Shown one piece after another: positions 8,543 through 16,991 of a stretch of 64,000 nucleotides of DNA (position 1 is the stretch's first letter; each line of letters begins with the position of its first letter). Source of the DNA: Flavobacterium beibuense F44-8 (GTDB lineage: Bacteria > Bacteroidota > Bacteroidia > Flavobacteriales > Flavobacteriaceae); NCBI RefSeq assembly GCF_000769915.1, contig NZ_JRLV01000006.1, forward strand, positions 156,923 through 220,922, given 5' to 3'. The translations under genes were made by a program, and so were the position numbers. Below the pieces are notes generated by a model that did not search any database, was not told where the DNA came from, and worked only from the letters and a program-made list of their open reading frames with translations.

Positions 8543-9814
8543 TTATTTTATTATTGTTTGAGTCCTGTCTGGCCCTACAGAGATAACTTTGATAGGCACT
8601 TCCAGTTCTTTCTCAATGAACTCGATGTATTCTTTTAATTCTGCCGGGAACTCTTCGTAAGAAGTCATCCCGGTAAGATCGGCATTCCAGCCTTTTTTCT
8701 CAACATATATCGGCTCTACGTTTTCCGGTTCAATGTTGTAAGGAAGGTGATCTATTTCCTGTCCTTTGTATTTGTATGCAGTACAAACCTGAAGGGTTTC
8801 AAAGCCCGAAAGCACATCACCTTTCATCATGTAAAGCTGTGTTACACCATTAACCTGTACAGCATATTTAAGTGCTACAAGGTCTAACCATCCGCAACGT
8901 CTTGCACGTCCTGTAACAGAACCAAACTCATTACCCACTTTAGCCATAGTAGCTCCAACTTCGTCAAAAAGCTCAGTAGGGAATGGTCCGCTACCTACAC
9001 GTGTAGTGTATGCTTTAAAGATACCGAATACATCTTTAACCCTGTTTGGTGCAATACCTAAACCGGTACATGCTCCTGCGGCAGTTGTGTTTGATGATGT
9101 AACAAACGGATAAGTACCGAAGTCGATATCAAGAAGCGATCCCTGTGCGCCTTCTGCAAGGATAGATTTACCATCTTTAAGCGCCTGGTTTAGGTAAGCT
9201 TCACTATCTATAAAGGTAAGTTCTTTAAGTGCTTCTACAGCAGCAAAGAACTCCTGTTCCATTTCTTTAAGGTCGTACTGAAGGTTTACGTCATAAAAAG
9301 AGATCATAGCCTCATGCTTATCAGCTAAAGCTCTGTAGCGCTCTTTAAAGTCTTCCAGCTCAATATCACCAACACGGATACCGTTTCTTCCGGTTTTATC
9401 CATATAAGTAGGGCCGATACCTTTTAATGTAGAACCAATTTTTGCCTTACCTTTTGAAGCCTCAGATGCTGCATCAAGCAAACGGTGAGTAGGTAAGATA
9501 AGATGTGCTTTTCTGGATATAAGCAGTCTTGATTTAATATCGATATTGAATTTTTCAAGGCCTTCCAGTTCTTTTTGGAAAACAACCGGATCCATAACCA
9601 CACCGTTACCGATGATGTTAACGGAGCTTTCATGGAAAATTCCGGATGGAATAGTTCTTAAAACATGTTTTATACCGTCAAATTCAAGAGTGTGCCCTGC
9701 GTTAGGCCCTCCCTGAAAACGGGCAATAATATCATATTTAGAAGTTAGTACGTCAACAATTTTACCCTTGCCTTCGTCTCCCCATTGTAACCCAAGTAGC
9801 AAATCTACAGTCAT
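8543..9814 (-). CDS. purA: adenylosuccinate synthetase
   Basis: It joins IMP and aspartate with GTP hydrolysis to form adenylosuccinate, the first committed step to AMP. The N-terminal GTP loop GLQWGDEGKGKIVD spans residues 8-21, with catalytic Asp13 and His41 (GGPNAGHT). Further matches are GIGPTYMDKTGR, the IMP-binding AEGAQGSLLDIDFGTYPFVT and TGRARRCGWLDLVAL. The length of 423 residues is normal. The gene is flanked by terminators on both sides, so it appears to be its own transcription unit between fur and the OstA-like gene. No clear -7 box is seen upstream. Confidence 0.98.
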   Translation of the reverse strand: MTVDLLLGLQWGDEGKGKIVDVLTSKYDIIARFQGGPNAGHTLEFDGIKHVLRTIPSGIFHESSVNIIGNGVVMDPVVFQKELEGLEKFNIDIKSRLLISRKAHLILPTHRLLDAASEASKGKAKIGSTLKGIGPTYMDKTGRNGIRVGDIELEDFKERYRALADKHEAMISFYDVNLQYDLKEMEQEFFAAVEALKELTFIDSEAYLNQALKDGKSILAEGAQGSLLDIDFGTYPFVTSSNTTAAGACTGLGIAPNRVKDVFGIFKAYTTRVGSGPFPTELFDEVGATMAKVGNEFGSVTGRARRCGWLDLVALKYAVQVNGVTQLYMMKGDVLSGFETLQVCTAYKYKGQEIDHLPYNIEPENVEPIYVEKKGWNADLTGMTSYEEFPAELKEYIEFIEKELEVPIKVISVGPDRTQTIIK

Positions 9815-9864
9815 TCTGTGTTCTTGTTTGTTTATATTATGCTGATATTGTATGTCCTTAACAA

Positions 9865-9897
9865 AATAAAAACCAACTTCTTATAAAGAGTTGGTTT
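9865..9897 (-). terminator. intrinsic terminator of fur
   Basis: The stem AAACCAAC/GTTGGTTT (9870-9877 with 9890-9897) has an AT-rich 12-base loop and is followed by TTTTATTTTG on the minus strand. It lies between the fur stop and the purA start. Confidence 0.75.
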
Positions 9898-9921
9898 GTT
9901 ATATCTCTTACTGTAACCGAA

Positions 9922-10374
9922 TTAATTATCGGTAGCAGGTTGTTTTTTCTGGCCGTAAAGGTATAAAGAATGGTTATGAATTTCAATACCAAAAATCTCC
10001 TCTATGGTTTTTTTGATGCTTTGTATCCTTGGATCGCAAAACTCTATAACCTCTCCGGTATCTGTCATGATAATGTGATCATGTTGCTTGTCAAAATACG
10101 ATTTCTCGTAATGTGCCTGGTTTTGGCCAAACTGGTGCCTCCTTACAAGGCCGCTTTCCAAAAGCAGTTCTATAGTATTGTATAGCGTAGCACGGCTAAC
10201 ACGGTAGTTTTTGTTTTTCATTTTGATATAAAGTGACTCTATATCAAAATGCTCCTGGCTGTTGTATATTTCCTGAAGTATAGCATAACGCTCAGGGGTT
10301 TTGCGATGTCCCTTATCTTCAAGGAACTTCGTGAAAACATTTTTTACAATCTCCTGGTTTTTATTCTCTTCCAT
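9922..10374 (-). CDS. Fur-family transcriptional regulator
   Basis: This is a small DNA-binding regulator of the ferric-uptake family, with an N-terminal winged helix ([15 protein letters not shown], then [21 protein letters not shown]) and a C-terminal metal-binding dimerisation domain. The sensory site shows [11 protein letters not shown] and QHDHIIM. The CxxC pair that usually holds a structural zinc in Fur is absent (MTDTGE is found there); only one Cys remains, in EFCDP. The longest frame begins with TTG at 10389, but a -7 box at 10394-10401 would place transcription start about there. The ATG at 10374 is preferred, giving 150 residues. Whether it senses iron, zinc or peroxide cannot be told. 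Confidence 0.9.
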   Translation of the reverse strand: MEENKNQEIVKNVFTKFLEDKGHRKTPERYAILQEIYNSQEHFDIESLYIKMKNKNYRVSRATLYNTIELLLESGLVRRHQFGQNQAHYEKSYFDKQHDHIIMTDTGEVIEFCDPRIQSIKKTIEEIFGIEIHNHSLYLYGQKKQPATDN

Positions 10375-10393
10375 CAGTTTGTGAATCAAAGTG

Positions 10394-10401
10394 CAAAGAT
10401 A
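10394..10401 (-). promoter_or_regulatory. Bacteroidota -7 box (TATCTTTG) of fur
   Basis: An exact TAnnTTTG match on the minus strand lies 20 bases upstream of the ATG at 10374. It would put the transcript start at about 10387, too late for the TTG at 10389. Confidence 0.55.
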
Positions 10402-10425
10402 AACTAAATTTTGTGAAGTAAAAGG

Positions 10426-10962
10426 TTATTGGTTAAAACTGATTTTACTCTTTTCATAAATAACAGTTTCATTCCTCTCAAAGGCCGGAAAAGCCACTTC
10501 CTGAAACCATGTTGGTTTTATTTCTATATTTTCTTCCAGCTTTAGCATGAACTGATAATACCCCGGTGTTTCTTCATTTATCCTGAAAACTTCATCGGCT
10601 TCCAGCTCAATGCTAATATATATGCAGTCAATAGCTATAAGATCTTCTTTATAGCTTGTTACCTTCGTTATGTCATTCCAATTAACGTGTTTGTTATTTT
10701 CAAGGTCAAAACCCGTTTCCGTATAGGTAAAAATACCTAAATCTTCTTTATAAAGCCTCAACTTCTCTTCATCAGACAAAGGATTATGGATTCTGCTGTT
10801 AGGAAAAATATACTTTAAAAAATAACAGCTTAAGCAGAAACAAAAAAAGATAACCCCATACCATAGTTTTATATATATACAAATTATAATAAACGCTACT
10901 GAAATACATAGTGCTATTTTTTGCTCTAGAGTCGCTTTAGCATATTTTCGTTTTTCGCTCAT
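10426..10962 (-). CDS. hypothetical membrane protein with PH-like soluble domain
   Basis: This 178-residue protein has two membrane segments close together at about residues 15-50, then a soluble domain with a beta-rich pattern (YTETGFDLENNKHVNWNDITKVTSYKEDLIAI) resembling YcxB-like or bacterial PH-like domains; that comparison is by pattern only. Its ATG overlaps the TAA stop of the rel gene (TAATG), so it is probably translated by coupling from the rel transcript. It has no known link to the stringent response. A fur promoter follows just after it. Confidence 0.65.
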   Translation of the reverse strand: MSEKRKYAKATLEQKIALCISVAFIIICIYIKLWYGVIFFCFCLSCYFLKYIFPNSRIHNPLSDEEKLRLYKEDLGIFTYTETGFDLENNKHVNWNDITKVTSYKEDLIAIDCIYISIELEADEVFRINEETPGYYQFMLKLEENIEIKPTWFQEVAFPAFERNETVIYEKSKISFNQ

Positions 10963-13184
10963 TAATTATTGGTAATCCTTGTTACTTTATCAATTCCGTC
11001 TATCTTTTTAATATTTTCCATTAGTTTTTTAAGTATGGTATTGTTTTGTACAATAACCGATACCTGTCCGTTAAATATTCCGGCATTTCCGCTAAGGGAT
11101 ATGCTTTGTATGTTTACATGCATGTTGTTTGAAATTACCTTGGTAATCTCGTTGGCAAGACCCAGTGTATCCATACCGGTGATTTTAAGGGTAGCCTTGA
11201 ATTCTTCCTGAGAAGAATCTATCCATTTTGCAGGGATAATACGGTAAGCATAGTTAGACTGTAGCCTTATAGCATTAGGACAGTCTTTTTTATGCACCTT
11301 GATTCCCTCGTTAATAGTTACAAAGCCAAATACATCGTCTCCCGGTATAGGGTTACAGCAGTTGGCAAGCTTATAGTCCAGTTTATCCTGATCTTTACCA
11401 AATACCAACAGGTCATAATTCCTGCTGATTTCATCTTTATGTACCTGTTCCTGCGGATGGCTAGGGGTTCGCTTAATTTTATTACCCTTAAAGAAGTTCA
11501 TAAAGGTGTTACTCTTCAGTGCGGCATACTCTTTAAGCTGCTGGTTGTCTATAGTACCTACACCTACGCGGTAAAATAAATCCAGACTGGTTTTTAGCTT
11601 AAAATAGTTAACTAGTTCGTTAACCACGCTCTCATTAAGTGTAACCTTAAGGTGACGCAGTTTACGGGTAAGCAGTTCTTTACCTTCTTCGGCAATTTTC
11701 TTGGTACTTTCGTTAAGTACGTTCTTTATTTTGTTCCGGGCACGTGAGGTGGTTACATAGTCTAGCCAGTGCGGATTCGGTTTTTGGTTGGCAGAAGTAA
11801 TAATCTCTACCTGATCCCCACTGTTAAGCACATGGTTTAACGGAACCAGTTTACCGTTTACACGTGTACCTCTTGTTTTTATACCGATTTCAGAGTGGAT
11901 ACTGAAAGCAAAATCCAGTGATGTTGCTCCTTTAGGTAACGATTTGATATCTCCTTTTGGTGTAAATACATATATCTCCTTAGAGTAGAGGTTTAGTTTA
12001 AAGTCCTCAACAAAGTCAACAGCACTGCCCGATGTGTTTTCGAGCGCCTCTTTTAAAAGGTTAAGCCATGTTTCCAGTCCGTGTTCCTCTCCGCCATTAC
12101 CTTTGTATTTATAGTGTGCTGCATAACCTTTTTCGGCAATCTCGTCCATACGTTCACTACGAATCTGTACTTCTACCCATCGCCCCTTTGGACCCATTAC
12201 GGTAATGTGCAGGGCTTCATATCCGGTAGATTTAGGTGAAGATATCCAGTCCCTTAGCCTGCTTGGGCTGGGCCTGTAGTGATCTGTAACAATGGAATAT
12301 ATTTTCCATGCCAGGAATTTTTCCTCCTGTGGTTTGGCTTTATAAATAATACGAAGGGCAAACTTGTCGTAAACCTCGTCAAAGGTAACGCCCTGTGCCA
12401 GCATTTTTCTCCTTATGGAGTATATGGATTTTGGTCTTCCTTTAATAGTGTATTCAATACCTTCACCATTTAGGGAATCCTTAAGTACATCTGAAATGGA
12501 CTTGATGTAAGCATCCTGCTCTTCCTTGCTTTCCTTCATTTTACTCACAATATCATTGTAAGTTTCGGGCTCAGTATACTTAAGGCCAAGGTCTTCCAGC
12601 TCGGTTTTTATGTTGTATAAACCAAGGCGGTGTGCCAGTGGGGCATATATATAAAGTGTTTCCGATGCTATTTTTGCCTGCTTATAGTCAACCATCGATT
12701 CCATGGTTTGCATATTGTGCAGCCTGTCGGCAATTTTGATAAGTATTACCCTAACGTCATCATTAAGGGTAAGCAGCATTTTACGGAAGTTCTCTGCCTG
12801 TATTGATATTTCCTGATCGGTTTTTACCTTGGCAATTTTGGTAAGTCCGGCAACAATTTGTGCAATTTTAGGGTTAAACATCTTCTCGATGTCTTCCACA
12901 GTAATATCAGTATCCTCAACAACATCATGCATAAGGGCAGAGGCAATAGAGGTAGCGCCCAAACCAATTTCGGCCGCTACAATTTTAGCCACGGCAATAG
13001 GGTGGAAGATATATGCTTCTCCCGATTTCCTTCTTTGGTCCTTATGGGCATCTACAGCCACGTCAAAAGCCTTACGTATCAGTTTTTTGTCTTCCTCTGT
13101 AAGGGTTTGGTAACTAATACGCAGTAGCTCTTTGTACTCTTTGGCAATTGCCTTGTTTTCCTGTTCTATATCTATCTCTATCAT
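10962..13184 (-). CDS. bifunctional (p)ppGpp synthetase/hydrolase (Rel/SpoT)
   Basis: This stringent-response enzyme makes and degrades (p)ppGpp in the cytoplasm. It has an N-terminal HD hydrolase domain (HPIAVAKI at 61, HD at 86-87, ADRLHNMQT near 152), a synthetase domain with SSPKSTGYEALHITV near 315-329, a TGS domain at about 400-465 (VFTPKGDIKSLPKGATSLDFAF), a Cys-His region (KLANCCNPIPGDD) and a C-terminal ACT domain. The motif RLRD at 309-312 corresponds to the RxKD form of bifunctional enzymes, not the ExDD of RelA. The length of 740 is normal. A -7 box lies 30 bases upstream, and the membrane protein gene downstream is coupled by TAATG. Confidence 0.96.
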   Translation of the reverse strand: MIEIDIEQENKAIAKEYKELLRISYQTLTEEDKKLIRKAFDVAVDAHKDQRRKSGEAYIFHPIAVAKIVAAEIGLGATSIASALMHDVVEDTDITVEDIEKMFNPKIAQIVAGLTKIAKVKTDQEISIQAENFRKMLLTLNDDVRVILIKIADRLHNMQTMESMVDYKQAKIASETLYIYAPLAHRLGLYNIKTELEDLGLKYTEPETYNDIVSKMKESKEEQDAYIKSISDVLKDSLNGEGIEYTIKGRPKSIYSIRRKMLAQGVTFDEVYDKFALRIIYKAKPQEEKFLAWKIYSIVTDHYRPSPSRLRDWISSPKSTGYEALHITVMGPKGRWVEVQIRSERMDEIAEKGYAAHYKYKGNGGEEHGLETWLNLLKEALENTSGSAVDFVEDFKLNLYSKEIYVFTPKGDIKSLPKGATSLDFAFSIHSEIGIKTRGTRVNGKLVPLNHVLNSGDQVEIITSANQKPNPHWLDYVTTSRARNKIKNVLNESTKKIAEEGKELLTRKLRHLKVTLNESVVNELVNYFKLKTSLDLFYRVGVGTIDNQQLKEYAALKSNTFMNFFKGNKIKRTPSHPQEQVHKDEISRNYDLLVFGKDQDKLDYKLANCCNPIPGDDVFGFVTINEGIKVHKKDCPNAIRLQSNYAYRIIPAKWIDSSQEEFKATLKITGMDTLGLANEITKVISNNMHVNIQSISLSGNAGIFNGQVSVIVQNNTILKKLMENIKKIDGIDKVTRITNN

Positions 13185-13213
13185 ATATCTGTAACAATAG
13201 CCTTAAAAATAGT

Positions 13214-13221
13214 CAAATATA
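13214..13221 (-). promoter_or_regulatory. Bacteroidota -7 box (TATATTTG) of rel
   Basis: An exact TAnnTTTG match on the minus strand lies 30 bases upstream of the rel ATG at 13184. The predicted transcript start is near 13207. Confidence 0.6.
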
Positions 13222-13284
13222 TTAACATTTACAATAGGGTTACATCACATTATCTTATAATGGTATAGCCTTATTTTATAAGGG

Positions 13285-13833
13285 TTAACGGCAGTATTTG
13301 TTTTGCAGTTTAGCATCGGTTTTTGTAATCTTCGCCAAAAAATATGCCAGTCCGGCAAAAGGGGTAAGAAGGTAAAAAAACGGATTTTTTAGATAAGTGT
13401 CGCCCCAGCGTAGTAATAGTGCCGCGTGTAACGGATTTTTAGGGGTTTGATTTTTGGTTGTTTTACCGTCGTTTACCAGTCCGAAAAGGGTTTTTATAAA
13501 GTTCTCAAAACCAGGTTGCCCTTTGCGGAGTATAATCCTGAAAATAATTTCCTCATTGGTATCATTAAAAAAACGGTGCACGGTGCGTATGGGTACTAAC
13601 CTGCTCTCACCGGGTTTAAGATGAATATCCTGTTTTTCGTACTGTATGCCCAGCAGTCCCTTTACGGCAATAAACTCTTCGGTAAATTTAGTGTGGTAAT
13701 GCGGCGGATTCCCGCCACCCGGCATAAGGCTTACTTCAAGAAAGGTATATTCGCCGTTACTATCGGCAGCGCTTTCCAGTATTTTGGTATATTCCCCGTT
13801 TATGGGGTTATGATAGGTTTTTGGTGTACCCAT
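13285..13833 (-). CDS. cupin domain-containing protein
   Basis: The 182 residues contain a single cupin barrel. Its first motif is GGGNPPHYHTKFTEEFIAVKG, with the two His and a Glu as metal ligands, and its second is VPIRTVHRFFNDT, with the last His. The C-terminal 70 residues leave the barrel and include hydrophobic stretches (NPFFYLLTPFAGLAYFLAK), perhaps a membrane-associated tail. Cupins cover many enzymes and binding proteins, so the substrate is unknown. Its ATG overlaps the TAA of the upstream gene (TAATG), so it belongs to one operon with the two small envelope proteins before it. Confidence 0.8.
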   Translation of the reverse strand: MGTPKTYHNPINGEYTKILESAADSNGEYTFLEVSLMPGGGNPPHYHTKFTEEFIAVKGLLGIQYEKQDIHLKPGESRLVPIRTVHRFFNDTNEEIIFRIILRKGQPGFENFIKTLFGLVNDGKTTKNQTPKNPLHAALLLRWGDTYLKNPFFYLLTPFAGLAYFLAKITKTDAKLQNKYCR

Positions 13834-14366
13834 TACATGCAGTTTTCTACATACTCAATAGAGGAGAGTTTTCCGTCTTTAAAATTGAAATTCCATTCGT
13901 AATCTGCCGAAAGGTTTCTCGGGAAAACCACTACTCTTTGGTACTCTTCATTCGTTGTTTCGTCATAAAGGTCTTCCACGTACTGAGACTGTTCGGGGAA
14001 GGAACGACCAAAGCTTTTTAGTTTTGTAGTATGGTCAAACCAGTCGTCATCTGTAGCAAAATACATGGCTTTTCGGGCAGTAAAATCAATGCTTCTAAAG
14101 TGTAGTGTATCGTTAACCAACTCAAAAGCTACTCCTTTGTAGTAGTAAAATTCGGTTTCTTTTTCCTGCATATCAGTGCATGAATATCTGTAAACAGTAG
14201 CAGTGCTATCGGCACTTTTATAACGATCCTTAAACTCGCTGAGTGAGATACTGAGTTTTATTTTGTCGTTAATGGTCGACTCGTCCCAGTTAATACCCTC
14301 GTTTTCCTGAGCATAAACAGTAAAAGAAATAAGTGTAATGAATAAGGCTAATAGTTTAGTGTGCAT
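13833..14366 (-). CDS. hypothetical secreted protein
   Basis: The 177 residues open with a signal peptide (MHTKLLALFITLISFTVYAQ), so the mature protein should be in the periplasm or outside. The rest is a mixed alpha/beta, charged sequence with pairs of Tyr and Asp (for example EFYYYKGVAFELVND) and no motif I can name. The start overlaps the end of the upstream membrane protein gene by 11 bases, and the stop is coupled to the cupin gene. It is probably one of three co-transcribed genes. Confidence 0.7.
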   Translation of the reverse strand: MHTKLLALFITLISFTVYAQENEGINWDESTINDKIKLSISLSEFKDRYKSADSTATVYRYSCTDMQEKETEFYYYKGVAFELVNDTLHFRSIDFTARKAMYFATDDDWFDHTTKLKSFGRSFPEQSQYVEDLYDETTNEEYQRVVVFPRNLSADYEWNFNFKDGKLSSIEYVENCM

Positions 14367-14778
14367 TTTTTATTTTGTTGTTTTTACTGATTAGGCGTCC
14401 TGACAGATAAATGACTGATGATACTATTAATGCAAATATAAAGCCTGTAATGAAAGAAAAGTTTCTTCCGGAGTCATTAATTAGGTTTTGCATAGCTTTT
14501 TTTTGATCCTCGTTAATTTCGTTCCCCGAAAATATTCCGTCTTTATTAAGATCGTACTGATTAAGGCTCCACTCGTAGTAATAAGTGTCATATAATGCAC
14601 TCCCCGCAATAAACAGGTAGATGGTAAAGAAAGTAATAGCAGCTATCCAGAATACTTTATTTTTAACTAATAACTTTTTTAAATTAAAGCATATAATGCA
14701 AAGCCCTATAATACAAATAAGACATGGAATTAGTAAATGATAGGGTACGCTTATATGCTCCATAAATTTATACAGCAA
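14356..14778 (-). CDS. small membrane protein with an EF-hand-like loop
   Basis: The 140 residues have three or four membrane segments: about 14-32, 42-62, and a C-terminal pair around 105-125. Between them lies DLNKDGIFSGNEI at residues 77-89, which fits an EF-hand loop with Asp, Asn, Asp at positions 1, 3 and 5, Gly at 6 and Glu at 12. This suggests calcium binding outside the membrane core. It starts the three-gene unit ending in the cupin. No function is known to me. Confidence 0.65.
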   Translation of the reverse strand: MLYKFMEHISVPYHLLIPCLICIIGLCIICFNLKKLLVKNKVFWIAAITFFTIYLFIAGSALYDTYYYEWSLNQYDLNKDGIFSGNEINEDQKKAMQNLINDSGRNFSFITGFIFALIVSSVIYLSGRLISKNNKIKNAH

Positions 14779-14829
14779 TAAATTTAGTAAAATAACGGTT
14801 TTCCCTGTAATTATAGTATAAAGCTGAAG

Positions 14830-15618
14830 TTAAAAACCTCTCTGCCTTTTAGCTTCAAAAATAAGTATGGCAGCCGCTACAGAAACGTTCATGGAATCTA
14901 TTTCGCCCTGCATAGGTATTATAATATTTTTGGTAGATGCATCCCTCCATTCCTGTGTTAGTCCCGTAGCTTCGGTGCCTACAACAAGCGCGGTAGGGGT
15001 GGTGTAGTTTTGTGTATGGTAGTGGGTAGAATCCTGTAGTGTGGCGCAGTATATGCTTATGCCTTTGTTTTTAAGATATTCTATTACTTCGGCAGTGCTA
15101 CCCGTAGCAATTTGATTGGTAAACAGGCAGCCCACGCTGGAGCGTACAATATTAGGGTTGTACATATCGCTTTTTGGATTGGCAATAATAACCGCATCCA
15201 GGTTAGCAGCATCGGCAGTACGGAGTATAGCGCCCAGGTTACCCGGTTTTTCGGTGGCTTCGGCTACCATAATTAAAGGATTATCGCCCAGTTTTAAATC
15301 ATCAAGACTTAATGATTTTGTTTTGGCAACAGCCAAAATACCTTCGGTAGTATCACGATAGGCTAGTTTTTGGTATACATCCCTGCTTATTTCAATTAAT
15401 TCAGTATCAGGCTGGCTAAGTTCCCTTACCTGAGATTCGCTAATCATATCGGGTACAAATAAAATGGTTTCGGCAGTATAGCCGCCTTTTGCAGCAAGCA
15501 TTATTTCGCGCTGTCCTTCAATAAGAAAAGTTCCGCTTTGCCTACGGGCTTTAGCCTTGTCCTGAAGTTGTACAAGCGATTTGATATAGGGATTTTGTGT
15601 ACTTGAAATTTGTTTCAT
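14830..15618 (-). CDS. TrmH/SpoU-family RNA 2'-O-methyltransferase
   Basis: This 262-residue SAM-dependent enzyme methylates ribose 2'-OH in rRNA or tRNA. The N-terminal substrate-binding domain shows QNPYIKSLVQLQDKAKAR and FLIEGQREI. The SPOUT knot has motif 1 (EKPGNLGAILRTADAANLDA), motif 2 (VGTEATGLTQEW) and motif 3 (IPMQGEIDSMNVSVAAAI), including the catalytic Arg of motif 1. Whether it acts on 23S rRNA like RlmB or on tRNA cannot be told from sequence alone. It follows the DUF58 gene by 41 bases and may be read from the MoxR operon. Confidence 0.93.
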   Translation of the reverse strand: MKQISSTQNPYIKSLVQLQDKAKARRQSGTFLIEGQREIMLAAKGGYTAETILFVPDMISESQVRELSQPDTELIEISRDVYQKLAYRDTTEGILAVAKTKSLSLDDLKLGDNPLIMVAEATEKPGNLGAILRTADAANLDAVIIANPKSDMYNPNIVRSSVGCLFTNQIATGSTAEVIEYLKNKGISIYCATLQDSTHYHTQNYTTPTALVVGTEATGLTQEWRDASTKNIIIPMQGEIDSMNVSVAAAILIFEAKRQRGF

Positions 15619-15659
15619 GTAAGCAGGGTTAAAGGCGGTAAAGGTACAAAGGATATTAA

Positions 15660-16991
15660 TTATAATATACCCCTTGCTTTTATCTCTAAATACTTATTGA
15701 TACTTTCTATAGTAAGGTTTTCGGGTTTTGTTAGTACCGAATGGATACCGTATTTCTTTAGTTCACTTACAATAAGCCTTTTCTCAAAAGCAAACTTTTC
15801 GGCTATAACCTTATCATACACTTCCTGAATGTCATCGGCCTTTTTATTGATAAACTCATCCAGCTCGGTATTTTCAAAAAATACAACCACAAGCAGGTGG
15901 TTTTTTGAAATGGCTTTTAGGTAGGGTAACTGCCTTTTAAGCCCGTCCATAGTCTCAAAGTTGGTATATAAAATAATAAGGCTCCTGTGGTTGATGTTCC
16001 TTTTAATATCGGCATACAGCCTGCTGTAGTCGCTTTCAAAAAAGTCGGTCTCAACATTGTACAGGTTGTCCATTATTTTTTGCATTTGGGAAGTACGCCT
16101 TTCCGATGCAACGCGGTTTTCTACTTTTTTGGAAAAAGAGAACATACCGGCCTTGTCCTGTTTTTTTAAGATGACGTTAGAGAGTACAAGGGTTGAGTTA
16201 ATGGCATAATCCAGTAAGCTTAACCCGTTAAAAGGCATTTTCATAACACGGCCTTTGTCTATAGCCATGTATACGTTTTGTGACTTTTCGTCCTGAAACT
16301 GGTTTACCATAAGCTGTTTTCTTTTAGCAGTGGCTTTCCAGTTAATGGTACGAATATCATCGCCCGAGACATACTCTTTAATTTGCTCAAACTCCATAGT
16401 ATGACCTATGCGTCTTATTTTTTTTAATCCATACTGCATAAGTGTATTAGAAAAAGCGATAAGGTCGTACTTTTTAAGCTGAATGAACGAAGGATAGGTG
16501 GGTACCATCTCACCTTCATCAAAAATAAACCTCCTGCATGCCAGCTGTAGCGGGGAGGATATATAAATATTTAGTTTACCAAAGTGGTATTCGCCCCTTT
16601 CTAACGGCCTAAGCTGGTATTTAAGGGTTTCTTTCTTATTTGTAGAGAGTTTCTTTTTAATCTCAAAATTACGTTCCTGAAACTGAAACGGAATCTCATC
16701 TATAATTTTTGCATGTACCAGGAAATTATAACCGCTTTCCATTGTTACTGTAACAGGGTTTTCATCTCCGTTAGAGAACTTTTCGGGCGTGTTTCTGGAT
16801 GCCTTAAACTTTTGGTTGGTAAAAAGCAATACAAAATCAATCACCGTAAAGGCAATAAAAATGTAAAACAAAATCCAGGTTACATGATATAGTGCAGGTA
16901 TAAAATAAGCTAGTGTAAAACTTATTAGTATGCCTATAAATACATAGAAAAAGAAATTGTTAAGATATATTTGCTTAAGCCACTTTTTCAT
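15660..16991 (-). CDS. DUF58 domain-containing protein
   Basis: This 443-residue protein has two membrane segments at the N-terminus (about 13-31 and 34-53) followed by a soluble region. GDDIRTINWKATAKRKQLMVN at about residues 210-230 is the hallmark of DUF58, and MAIDKGRVM resembles a partial von Willebrand A metal site. DUF58 proteins usually pair with MoxR ATPases, and here the ATG overlaps the TAA of the MoxR gene (TAATG). Together they probably form a chaperone-like AAA+/VWA module at the inner membrane. It is the last gene of the six-gene operon. Confidence 0.92.
   Translation of the reverse strand: MKKWLKQIYLNNFFFYVFIGILISFTLAYFIPALYHVTWILFYIFIAFTVIDFVLLFTNQKFKASRNTPEKFSNGDENPVTVTMESGYNFLVHAKIIDEIPFQFQERNFEIKKKLSTNKKETLKYQLRPLERGEYHFGKLNIYISSPLQLACRRFIFDEGEMVPTYPSFIQLKKYDLIAFSNTLMQYGLKKIRRIGHTMEFEQIKEYVSGDDIRTINWKATAKRKQLMVNQFQDEKSQNVYMAIDKGRVMKMPFNGLSLLDYAINSTLVLSNVILKKQDKAGMFSFSKKVENRVASERRTSQMQKIMDNLYNVETDFFESDYSRLYADIKRNINHRSLIILYTNFETMDGLKRQLPYLKAISKNHLLVVVFFENTELDEFINKKADDIQEVYDKVIAEKFAFEKRLIVSELKKYGIHSVLTKPENLTIESINKYLEIKARGIL

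Noticed and set aside
10375..10389. TTG start at 10389 for fur
   Set aside because: It lies at the predicted transcript start set by the -7 box at 10394-10401; the ATG at 10374 is preferred.
13269..13283. CCTTAT-TTT-ATAAGG palindrome after the cupin gene
   Set aside because: Short, AT-rich stem without a T-tract on the relevant strand; not a convincing terminator.
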